Source: Ruminococcus sp. (lineage in GTDB: Bacteria; Bacillota; Clostridia; Oscillospirales; Ruminococcaceae). From it: DNA of 11,952 nucleotides. The stretch covers positions 1 to 11,952 of the forward strand of contig DYCW01000271.1 of the NCBI GenBank assembly GCA_019417865.1, read 5' to 3'. Both the position numbers and the translations under genes were made by a program. The notes below the pieces were generated by a model. The model was not told the DNA's origin. It saw only the letters and a list, made by a program, of their open reading frames with translations, and did not search any database. Below are positions 6,483 through 11,952 of this stretch, piece by piece (position 1 is the stretch's first letter; every line of letters starts with the position of its first letter).

Positions 6483-6518
6483 AAAAAGCAGCCACGGTGT
6501 AAACGGGGCTGCTTTTTT
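6483..6518. terminator. Bidirectional intrinsic terminator after the XRE gene
   Basis: AAAAAGCAGCC (6483-6493) and GGCTGCTTTTT (6507-6517) form an 11-bp stem with a 13-nt loop. It lies 34 bp downstream of the XRE stop on the minus strand and just upstream of the dockerin promoter, insulating the two. Confidence 0.8.
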
Positions 6519-6551
6519 CAAAGAATGATAAAATCAATCATGCAAATAGGA

Positions 6552-6782
6552 TTATCTATTTTGACGTGGATAAGGACGGCGTTCTGTAGTCAAACCAAGT
6601 AGATAGTCCACACTGGTATGATGTAAATGGGCTAATGCGATCAGAATTTGGGGCGGTATGGTACGCTGACCGGATTCATAGTAAGAATATGCACTTTGGG
6701 AAACATATAAAACAGCGGCAACTTGTGCTTGTGTCCAGTCAGCATCTTCTCTTAAATCTCGGATACGGGAAAACTTGTTCAT
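6552..6782 (-). CDS. Small XRE-family helix-turn-helix regulator
   Basis: The 76-residue protein is essentially one helix-turn-helix domain of the Cro/C1 (XRE) type: IRDLREDADWTQAQVAAVLY, then VSQSAYSYYESGQRTIPPQI, ending in the helix HHTSVDYLLGLT. The second block is the recognition helix and following turn; the DYLLGLT end is typical of the family. It probably binds DNA as a dimer and represses its own promoter. I chose ATG 6782 because AGGTG (6793-6789) lies 6 nt upstream; ATG 6788 would abut it. The gene stands alone with its own promoter and terminator. A second promoter diverges from it, and a 13-bp palindrome lies between the two -10 boxes, which fits an autoregulated switch. The target genes are not visible. 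Confidence 0.9.
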   Translation of the reverse strand: MNKFSRIRDLREDADWTQAQVAAVLYVSQSAYSYYESGQRTIPPQILIALAHLHHTSVDYLLGLTTERRPYPRQNR

Positions 6783-6800
6783 CTTCATCACCTGATTCTC

Positions 6801-6829
6801 ATTATAGCATGTTTTTTATTTTCTGTTGA
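6801..6829 (-). promoter_or_regulatory. Sigma-A promoter of the XRE gene
   Basis: TCAACA (6829-6824), 17 bp, TATAAT (6806-6801) on the minus strand. The start is expected near 6794, so the leader is only about 12 nt and nearly begins with the ribosome binding site. Confidence 0.6.
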
Positions 6830-6854
6830 TAAATTGAACAAATTGTTCTAAAAT
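6826..6854 (+). promoter_or_regulatory. Divergent sigma-A promoter opposite the XRE gene
   Basis: TTGATA (6826-6831), 17 bp, TAAAAT (6849-6854) on the plus strand. Its -35 overlaps the XRE -35. Transcription would start near 6861 and run into the palindromic block at 6882-7422, where no convincing gene follows. Confidence 0.55.
6836..6848. promoter_or_regulatory. Candidate XRE operator
   Basis: GAACAA-A-TTGTTC is a perfect 13-bp palindrome lying wholly within the spacer of the divergent plus promoter and next to the XRE -35. This is where a repressor site would block that promoter. Binding by the XRE protein is inferred from position. Confidence 0.45.
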
Positions 6855-7001
6855 AATATGAGTTTGATACACAAGTCTTATCCGCCGAACGGCGACTGCG
6901 GTCAAGCTGGCTCAGCTTGGCGGGGGTGCAGGGGGCGGCAGCCACCGCATTGTTCTAACGACATATGGTTGTGCTATTTAGAAAAATAACAAAACGGGAG
7001 T

Positions 7002-7070
7002 CGCCGCCCTGCTTTTAAAAAAGAAAGATAGCTTGCAATTATGTAAAACGTTTCCTAAAATAGGGCGGCG
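7002..7070. repeat. Internal inverted repeat
   Basis: CGCCGCCCT (7002-7010) and AGGGCGGCG (7062-7070) form a perfect 9-bp inverted repeat around an AT-rich core. It is followed by GGCGAA (7080-7085) / TTCGCC (7098-7103) and by AAAGCTTTCCC / GGGAAACGCTTT (7117-7140, one bulge). Confidence 0.55.
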
Positions 7071-7203
7071 GCTTACCCAGGCGAACAGCGAAGTGTATTC
7101 GCCGGCACCGTTTAGAAAAGCTTTCCCTGGGAAACGCTTTCTGCACAGGATCAAATAAAATATTTATATGATTTTTTCTAAATTAAACGGTCTGAACGCC
7201 GCC

Positions 7204-7233
7204 GGCAAGGCTGGGGGACACCCCCAGCTTGCC
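7204..7233. repeat. Near-perfect hairpin repeat
   Basis: GGCAAG, one unpaired G, CTGGGGG, an ACA loop, CCCCCAG and CTTGCC: 13 paired bases with a single bulge and a 3-nt loop. Confidence 0.65.
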
Positions 7234-7240
7234 TGTGTAG

Positions 7241-7308
7241 CGTCCATCGCCCCCGTTGCAGCCTTTTTACAAATTCGATTGGAATATTTTTTAGAAGGGC
7301 GATGGACG
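7241..7308. repeat. 12-bp inverted repeat
   Basis: CGTCCATCGCCC (7241-7252) and GGGCGATGGACG (7297-7308) are perfect inverted copies around an AT-rich 44-bp core. Confidence 0.65.
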
Positions 7309-7351
7309 TTGACGGTTTTCCGTTTTCCTTGTACAAACTCGTTTTGTCCGC

Positions 7352-7370
7352 AGGGGGCAGCTTGCCCCCT
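7352..7370. repeat. Short hairpin repeat near the right end
   Basis: AGGGGGCA (7352-7359) and TGCCCCCT (7363-7370) form an 8-bp stem with a 3-nt loop. Confidence 0.65.
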
Positions 7371-7476
7371 TGCATCCCCTCGCCAAGCGGAATCCGCTTG
7401 ACCATCGTTCGCCGTTCGGCGGGGAAACCAACTGCATGATTGAAAATGGATTTTCGTTTTAATTTGTCGTATGGTA

Positions 7477-7505
7477 TTGCAATTTCCGGAAATAGCTGTT
7501 ATAAT
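7477..7505 (+). promoter_or_regulatory. Sigma-A promoter of purA with a palindrome in its spacer
   Basis: TTGCAA (7477-7482), 17 bp, TATAAT (7500-7505). The perfect 12-bp palindrome ATTTCCGGAAAT (7482-7493) fills much of the spacer and is a possible operator. A weak hairpin, ATACGGC / GCTGTAT with one G-U pair, follows in the leader. Confidence 0.75.
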
Positions 7506-7568
7506 AAGAAAATGTGATACGGCTTTTCGGCTGTATGAAAATTTAAAGAAACGGAAAGAGGAAACAAT

Positions 7569-8843
7569 ATGCCTGCAAATATCATTGTCGGTTCTCAGTG
7601 GGGAGACGAAGGAAAAGGGAAAATTATTGACATTATGGCATCTCGTGCGGAGGTTGTCGTGCGTGCAACCGGCGGAAATAATGCCGGCCATACCGTTGTC
7701 AACAACGGCGAGGTTTATAAGCTGCACCTGATTCCGTCCGGTATTCTGTATCCGGATACACTTTGCCTGATTGGTGCCGGTGTGGTATTGGACCCAAAGG
7801 ACTTTATTTCCGAACTGGATGGACTGGAAAGCCGTGGAATCTCCACTGCCAACCTAAAAATTGACCCTCGTGCACATGTTGTCATGCCGTGGCACATTGC
7901 ATTGGATGGACTCTCTGAACAGTTCCGTGGCAATTCGGATATCGGTACTACGAAGCGTGGAATTGGTCCGACCTATATGGACAAGTACGAACGCTGCGGT
8001 TTGCGGATGTATGACCTGGTACACCCAGAGGTGTTTGCCCAGAAGGCAAGAACCACAGGAGAACTGAAAAATAAGATTATCACTGCCGTTTACGGCGGAG
8101 AAGCTTTTGATCTGGATGCTGTCATTGCAGAATATACGGAATACGGTAAGCGGCTTGCTCCGTATATTGCCGATGTTTCCGTTCTGACCTACGAGGCAGA
8201 CAAGGCAGGCAAAACCATTATGTTTGAAGGGGCACAGGCAACGCTGCTGGATATTGACTTTGGTACGTATCCGTATGTTACATCGTCTCATCCGATTTCC
8301 GCCGGTGCTTGTATTGGCAGCGGTGTTGGTCCGAAGATGATTACCAATATTATTGGCGTGGCAAAGGCATACACCACCAGAGTCGGAAAAGGTCCGTTTC
8401 CGACAGAATTGGATGATGAAATCGGTGATCTGATTCGGAATAAGGGCGGCGAATTTGGTACCACCACTGGTAGACCGAGAAGAACCGGTTGGTTTGATGC
8501 CGTAATTGTACGGCATTCTGTTCGCACAAATGGTCTGGATGGTTTGGCAATCAATAAGCTGGATACCCTGAGTGGTCTGAAGACTCTGAAAATGTGCGTC
8601 GGCTATGAGAAACCGGACGGCACGATTTTGAGAGATTTCCCGGCAGCACTGGAAGAACTGGCAGACTGCAAGCCGGTTTATGAGGAATTTGAGGGCTTTT
8701 CTGAGGACATCACCAGCTGTAAGACCTTTGACGAACTGCCAGAGGCGTGCAAGAAGTATATTGCAAGACTGGAAGAAGTCTGCGGTTGTAAGGTTGTGAT
8801 GGTCGGCAACGGGCCGGATCGTTCGCAGATTCTGGAACGGTAA
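7569..8843 (+). CDS. purA: Adenylosuccinate synthetase
   Basis: PurA joins IMP and aspartate, using GTP, to make adenylosuccinate, the first committed step to AMP; PurB completes the conversion. It is a cytosolic homodimer. The 424 residues are full length. Motifs are the N-terminal GTP loop WGDEGKGK (11-18, catalytic Asp13), GGNNAGHT (35-42, catalytic His41), PSGIL, the IMP-binding IGTTKRGIGPTY, EGAQATLLDIDFGTYPYVTSS in two blocks, TTTGRPRRTGWFD (aspartate-loop region) and the late GTP base-binding segment NKLDTLSG. ATG 7569 has AGAGG at 7557-7561 with a 7-nt spacer. It has its own promoter (7477-7505) and terminator (8872-8900). Confidence 0.97.
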   Translation: MPANIIVGSQWGDEGKGKIIDIMASRAEVVVRATGGNNAGHTVVNNGEVYKLHLIPSGILYPDTLCLIGAGVVLDPKDFISELDGLESRGISTANLKIDPRAHVVMPWHIALDGLSEQFRGNSDIGTTKRGIGPTYMDKYERCGLRMYDLVHPEVFAQKARTTGELKNKIITAVYGGEAFDLDAVIAEYTEYGKRLAPYIADVSVLTYEADKAGKTIMFEGAQATLLDIDFGTYPYVTSSHPISAGACIGSGVGPKMITNIIGVAKAYTTRVGKGPFPTELDDEIGDLIRNKGGEFGTTTGRPRRTGWFDAVIVRHSVRTNGLDGLAINKLDTLSGLKTLKMCVGYEKPDGTILRDFPAALEELADCKPVYEEFEGFSEDITSCKTFDELPEACKKYIARLEEVCGCKVVMVGNGPDRSQILER

Positions 8844-8871
8844 GATTGTACAATTGCAGGAAATGACAACG

Positions 8872-8900
8872 AAAAAGCACCTCTTTGCAGGTGCTTTTTT
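8872..8900 (+). terminator. Intrinsic terminator after purA
   Basis: AAAAAGCACCT (8872-8882) and AGGTGCTTTTT (8889-8899) form an 11-bp stem with a 6-nt loop, followed by a run of six T. It lies between purA and rmuC; I see no separate rmuC promoter, so rmuC may rely on read-through or on a promoter inside purA. Confidence 0.85.
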
Positions 8901-8929
8901 GCTGGAAACGGATGTAAGGAGGGATATAA

Positions 8930-10168
8930 TTGGAAATTGTAATAATCCTATTGCTGCTGGTTGTGCTTGGTTTGCTGGTCGTATTGTTTTTTCGAAAACC
9001 ACAGCAGCAGGCGGAGAACGGCAGCATGGATACTGCCCAACTGCAAAAGCTGCGGAAGGAATTGATTGCAGAAGTGCAGCAGAATATCCAGCTGCTGGGG
9101 CAAATGCTGGCGGAGAATCAGCAGCTGGCAGGGGAACAGCAGGCACAAAGAGTGCAATCCATGGCACAAAACGTGGCAGCCCAGTTGCAGCAGCTGGAAC
9201 AGCGGCTTTGTACGATTGAGTTGACCAGTGGACAGGGAATGGAGCAGATCCGCCATACTGTGCAGAGCAGTTTGAACCGGATGCAGCAGGTACAATCGGA
9301 TAACCTGGCAGAGATACAAGGTATGGTGGAGCAAAAGTTATCACAGACACTCGAACAAAAGGTACAGAATGCCTTTCAGTTGGTCAGCGAGCGGCTGGAA
9401 GCTGTGTATCGGGGGCTTGGTGAAATGCAGACATTGGCTGCCGGTGTCGGGGATCTGAAAAAGGTACTTTCCAATGTGAAAACAAGGGGCATTTTAGGAG
9501 AAGTCCAGCTTGGTGCAATTTTGAAAGAAATCATGGCACCGGAACAATATGCCTATGATGTCACGGTGAATCCCTATCAAAAAGTGCATGTCGAATATGC
9601 TGTTCGTCTGCCAGGTAACGACAAGGAGGCACCTGTTTGGTTGCCGATTGATGCAAAATTTCCAGGGGATACTTATGCGGCTTTGCGGGAAAGCATTGAC
9701 AGCGGGGATCGCCAACGGATCGATGGGGCATACCGCAATTTGAAACAGGTCATCCGGAAATGTGCAAAGGATATTCATGATAAATATATTTGTCCGCCGT
9801 ATACAACTAATTTTGCCATTTTGTTTTTACCGTTTGAGGGACTGTATGCAGAAGTGGTAAATCTCGGCATGGTAGAATCGTTGCAGCAGGAATTTCAGGT
9901 CAATATTGCCGGTCCCTCTACAATGGCAGCGATGCTGAATGCCTTGCAAATGGGCTTTCAAACACTTGCCATTCAGAAACGCAGCACGGAGGTCTGGCAG
10001 GTATTGCAGCAGGTACAGACAGAGTTTGACCGTTTTGCAGAGGTATTGCAAAAGACACAGCAGTCTTTGCGTCGTGCAGATACGCAGCTGGAACAGTTGG
10101 TGGGAACCAGAACCAGAGCGATTCAGCGACAGTTGGATGCCGTACAGCGGCAGAATTTGCAGGATTGA
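8930..10168 (+). CDS. rmuC: RmuC-family DNA recombination protein, TTG start
   Basis: RmuC proteins limit DNA inversions at short inverted repeats and contain a PD-(D/E)XK-like nuclease fold; the exact activity is poorly defined. The 412 residues show one N-terminal membrane helix (about 3-21), a long glutamine-rich coiled coil (about 35-180) and the RmuC core: RGILGEVQLGAIL (186-198), WLPIDAKFPGDTYAAL (237-252, likely nuclease acidic and lysine residues), TNFAILFLPFEGLYAEV (293-309) and GPSTMAAMLNALQMGF (328-343). A C-terminal coiled coil follows. The start is TTG 8930, supported by a perfect AAGGAGG (8916-8922) with a 7-nt spacer, giving the membrane helix at once. The nearest upstream alternatives lie in the terminator, so TTG is convincing. 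Confidence 0.93.
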   Translation: MEIVIILLLLVVLGLLVVLFFRKPQQQAENGSMDTAQLQKLRKELIAEVQQNIQLLGQMLAENQQLAGEQQAQRVQSMAQNVAAQLQQLEQRLCTIELTSGQGMEQIRHTVQSSLNRMQQVQSDNLAEIQGMVEQKLSQTLEQKVQNAFQLVSERLEAVYRGLGEMQTLAAGVGDLKKVLSNVKTRGILGEVQLGAILKEIMAPEQYAYDVTVNPYQKVHVEYAVRLPGNDKEAPVWLPIDAKFPGDTYAALRESIDSGDRQRIDGAYRNLKQVIRKCAKDIHDKYICPPYTTNFAILFLPFEGLYAEVVNLGMVESLQQEFQVNIAGPSTMAAMLNALQMGFQTLAIQKRSTEVWQVLQQVQTEFDRFAEVLQKTQQSLRRADTQLEQLVGTRTRAIQRQLDAVQRQNLQD

Positions 10169-10257
10169 GAAGAAACGGACACTTGCCGCTGACAGCCTCC
10201 CACCGTTGTGTTATGAGAAAGATGGCACTTTTGAATGCTTTCAAGGTCGGAGAATCG

Positions 10258-10304
10258 TTGCACGCCACAGGCAAAAGCATAGCGTTTTCACCTGTGGCGT
10301 GCAA
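10258..10304. repeat. Perfect 14-bp inverted repeat between convergent rmuC and exporter genes
   Basis: TTGCACGCCACAGG (10258-10271) and CCTGTGGCGTGCAA (10291-10304) are exact inverted copies with a 19-nt centre that can pair further (AAAAGC / GCGTTTT, imperfect). Neither side has a proper T-run, so it is not a classic terminator, though it could block or stabilise both convergent transcripts. ATCG flanks it directly on both sides. It looks like an interspersed palindromic repeat unit. The remaining gap (10169-10257, 10305-10335) shows no gene. Confidence 0.6.
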
Positions 10305-10335
10305 ATCGTTTGATTTAGGAAAGAGACAGCAACAA

Positions 10336-11658
10336 TTACGTACAATGCCGAAAATCTTTGTCTGTGAAAAACCTTGCAGTCACCAGTCCCAGCGGTAGGG
10401 AAACGACGATCAGGCAGGCTTTTGTCAGCCAGACCGCACCATTGCTGATGTCGTTTAATCCCATGTAGTAAATGCCACGGTACATGTATAACCCTGGAAC
10501 CATGATGACAATTGCTGGAACCGTTAGAGAAATTCTCGGAAAACCAATTTTTTTCTTGACCGCAGAGGCAATGCATCCTGTGCAGAATGCACCGATGAAT
10601 GCTGCAATTCCCATCGGCACGCCAGCCAGCTCTACCAGTTCCAGCCGAAGCGTGTTGGTCAGCATTCCAATCAGTCCGGCGGTAAAGGCGATTTTTCTGG
10701 GACTGTTGAACATAAGTGAAAAACCGTATACGCCGCAGAAACTGGCAAGAATGCGGAAGACAATCAATAATTCTGTTTGAATTTCCAATGGTTTAAAGTC
10801 GGCTGGCTGAAAGCGGAAGGCCATCGCCGTGACCCATCCGGTCATAGTGGCGGTCAGGATAATGAGAATGGCATAGGAAATGCGTTCCAACCCAGACCGC
10901 ATATCCAGCTTGGCAAGGTCAATGCCGCCAGTGATCAGCGGAAATCCGGGAATCACAAAGAGCATGGCACAGATGTAACCTGCCTGATGCACTTCTGAAA
11001 TGGAGAACAGCTGCTGTGCCAGTAGGATGGACAGCACATAAATGATACAAGCAGCCGCAACGCTGACAGCAACATTGGCAAGTAGGGAAAGCTTTCTCTC
11101 CAGCATTTGCTTTCGGATGAAGTTGCCAATCCCTGCCCCGAGAAAGGCACAGCACATTTCCACCAGACCGCCGCCCAGTAAAAAGGTAAAGGCACTACAG
11201 GCAAAGGCAGCAGCCAGTCCCAGTTTCCATGCGGAATAGTTGGCAGGCAGATCTCGGATTTGATCCAGCACCTCATGAATTTGTTTGACAGAACAGGCAC
11301 ATACCTTTTCCGGAAACTCTCGCATGAATAATTCCAGTTGCATGAGCTTGTGGGTATTGACTCCTGTATTGGGAATGGAGATGGACTGTGTGTAAGTATT
11401 GGTTTCCTCAATGCAGGTGTATGAAATGGATAGCAGTCCAATATCTGCGGAGCAGGTCAATCCAAGACATCTGGACACCTTGTTCATGGAGTTCCTGACA
11501 CGCCATGCACTCGTTCCAACTGACAGCATCATCAGCCCGACTCGTCCAACCAGTGTGGCTTTTTCTTTGAGTGTGGCTTCTGTTGCAGGGATGCTGGCAT
11601 CATCCTGCACAATGGCTTTCCAATGAATTGTCATATGCTGTTTTTTGAGTTTTGCCAT
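10336..11658 (-). CDS. ThrE-type threonine/serine exporter family membrane protein (fused two-domain form)
   Basis: Family members export threonine and serine or related small metabolites. From ATG 11658 the protein has 440 residues. The N-terminal soluble part (about 33-140) contains LVGRVGLMMLSVGTSAWRVR, like the ThrE N-terminal domain with its G-A/T-S-x-x-R-V core. Several membrane helices follow (about 145-285), with FVIPGFPLITGGIDLAKLD at 234-252, a ThrE hallmark. A second membrane block (about 296-435) resembles the ThrE_2 half and holds VPAIVIMVPGLYMYRG. In many Firmicutes these halves are two genes; here they are one. The ATG at 11658 follows AAAGGA at a long spacing; ATG 11670 is the alternative. 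The substrate is not proven. A terminator upstream separates it from the gene to the right; I found no clear promoter. Confidence 0.85.
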   Translation of the reverse strand: MAKLKKQHMTIHWKAIVQDDASIPATEATLKEKATLVGRVGLMMLSVGTSAWRVRNSMNKVSRCLGLTCSADIGLLSISYTCIEETNTYTQSISIPNTGVNTHKLMQLELFMREFPEKVCACSVKQIHEVLDQIRDLPANYSAWKLGLAAAFACSAFTFLLGGGLVEMCCAFLGAGIGNFIRKQMLERKLSLLANVAVSVAAACIIYVLSILLAQQLFSISEVHQAGYICAMLFVIPGFPLITGGIDLAKLDMRSGLERISYAILIILTATMTGWVTAMAFRFQPADFKPLEIQTELLIVFRILASFCGVYGFSLMFNSPRKIAFTAGLIGMLTNTLRLELVELAGVPMGIAAFIGAFCTGCIASAVKKKIGFPRISLTVPAIVIMVPGLYMYRGIYYMGLNDISNGAVWLTKACLIVVSLPLGLVTARFFTDKDFRHCT

Positions 11659-11694
11659 GAAAGTATCCATTCCTTTCCAGTTTAAAAATACGGT

Positions 11695-11738
11695 AAAAAC
11701 CGGCTTGCAACACATGGCACAGCAAGCCGGATTTTTTG
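11695..11738. terminator. Bidirectional terminator upstream of the exporter gene
   Basis: CCGGCTTGC (11700-11708) and GCAAGCCGG (11722-11730) form a 9-bp stem with a 13-nt loop. On the minus strand TTTTT-type sequence follows (11699-11695 region); on the plus strand ATTTTTT follows (11731-11737). It ends the minus-strand gene whose stop is at 11742-11740. Confidence 0.75.
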
Positions 11739-11739
11739 T

Positions 11740-11952
11740 TTAATCCTCTTTATTTGGTGGCGTTGTAGGGGGTGTGGGGACATCTTTTTCTGTTTGTGTG
11801 ATGGGATGAATATCGCCTTCCTCTTTGGATTCCTGTTGTAAAACAACGGAAATATTTTCCATGGAGGAGACCGCCTGTCCCTTTTGCGGATTCTTTTCGG
11901 ATTGCTTTTCTTCCTCATCATGGTGCCAGTTTCGTTTCACAGTATCTGTGAC
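11740..11952 (-). CDS. C-terminal end of an unidentified protein (runs off the right edge)
   Basis: The minus-strand frame is open from the window edge to TAA at 11742-11740, giving 70 residues. It begins VTDTVKRNWHHDEEEKQSEK and ends TEKDVPTPPTTPPNKED. The segment is highly charged, glutamine- and proline-rich and predicted disordered, with no recognisable motif. Such tails occur on penicillin-binding proteins and other membrane proteins, but nothing here proves that, so I leave it unnamed. The terminator 2-10 bp beyond the stop supports that this frame is the real one. Confidence 0.65.
   Translation of the reverse strand, partial: VTDTVKRNWHHDEEEKQSEKNPQKGQAVSSMENISVVLQQESKEEGDIHPITQTEKDVPTPPTTPPNKED

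Larger units (their letters stand above)
6882..7422. mobile_element. MITE-like, GC-rich inverted-repeat element with no gene
   Basis: The ends are inverted copies. CCGCCGAACGGCGA (6882-6895) matches TCGCCGTTCGGCGG (7409-7422) perfectly, and the similarity continues inwards, with gaps and mismatches, for about 60-70 bp (GGTCAAGC, GCTTGGCG, GGGGTGCA-type blocks). Each end also folds on itself, for example CAAGCGG / CCGCTTG at the right. Inside are further palindromes, listed separately. No ORF here shows a ribosome binding site or protein-like composition; translations are low-complexity by-products of the repeats. No clear target-site duplication is visible. It could be one non-autonomous element or several nested palindromic repeats. 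It separates the XRE divergent promoter from the purA promoter. Confidence 0.55.

Noticed and set aside
6836..6848. LexA/SOS box in the XRE promoter region
   Set aside because: The spacing between GAAC and GTTC is five bases, not the four of the Firmicute LexA box. I treat it as a candidate XRE operator instead.
6858..7000. Short plus-strand frame starting MSLIHKSYPP into the palindromic block
   Set aside because: Its ATG lies upstream of the predicted transcription start, it has no ribosome binding site, and most codons come from repeat sequence.
7164..7731. Several overlapping frames on both strands of the palindromic block
   Set aside because: Translations are by-products of GC-rich inverted repeats, with no motif or start signal, and overlap the purA promoter and start.
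7854..9350. 498-codon minus-strand frame opposite purA and rmuC
   Set aside because: It spans two confidently identified genes and a terminator on the other strand, and its composition is not protein-like. It is a shadow frame.
10165..10398. Plus-strand frame of 77 codons after rmuC
   Set aside because: It overlaps the rmuC stop with a TTG start, has no ribosome binding site and runs through the palindromic repeat into the antisense of the exporter gene.

Overview
The window looks like chromosomal DNA from a Gram-positive Firmicute, most likely a Ruminococcus-type member of the Oscillospiraceae. This rests on a secreted protein built of dockerin modules whose C-terminal repeats read like those of Ruminococcus, on consensus sigma-A promoters (TTGACA, 17 bp, TATAAT types) with strong AGGAGG-type ribosome binding sites, on a PD-(D/E)XK (Rpn-type) transposase remnant with a GxxQ repeat tail, and on GC-rich palindromic repeats in otherwise AT-rich intergenic DNA. 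The species call is an inference. The genetic code is standard: purB, the GH25 gene and rmuC all end in TGA.

Layout. 1-109 (-) is the first part of a probable ATP synthase subunit a gene (atpB), with two sigma-A promoters and a long leader (110-405). 583-769 (-) holds a self-contained candidate small RNA: A-tract upstream region, consensus promoter, folded 5' domain, pyrimidine-rich linker and intrinsic terminator. 962-2398 (-) is purB, with its own promoter and terminator. 2497-3387 (-) is an Rpn-type nuclease/transposase gene split by one in-frame TGA. 3487-5534 (+) is a probable two-gene unit: a membrane-anchored GH25 lysozyme-like protein, then a ROK-family glucokinase, closed by a strong bidirectional terminator. 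5588-6412 (-) is a secreted triple-dockerin protein. 6552-6782 (-) is a small XRE-type repressor with overlapping divergent promoters and a palindrome.

6882-7422 is a gene-free, GC-rich, inverted-repeat-bounded stretch resembling a non-autonomous mobile element (MITE-like) or a nest of interspersed palindromes. 7477-8900 (+) is purA with promoter and terminator. 8930-10168 (+) is rmuC, starting at TTG. 10258-10304 is a perfect 14-bp inverted repeat. 10336-11658 (-) is a ThrE-type amino acid exporter. 11740-11952 (-) is the hydrophilic C-terminal end of an unidentified protein.

How the genes relate. purA and purB together provide the IMP-to-AMP branch (PurB also acts earlier in purine synthesis), but they sit 5 kb apart on opposite strands under separate promoters. 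GH25 and the ROK kinase are probably co-transcribed and may link wall turnover with sugar phosphorylation. The remainder is housekeeping (ATP synthase, RmuC, exporter) interleaved with accessory material: transposase remnant, dockerin protein, XRE switch and palindromic element. No classical defence system, CRISPR array, tRNA or rRNA is visible. The least explained items are the small RNA locus, the triple-dockerin protein, and the XRE divergent promoter that fires into a gene-free palindromic block.
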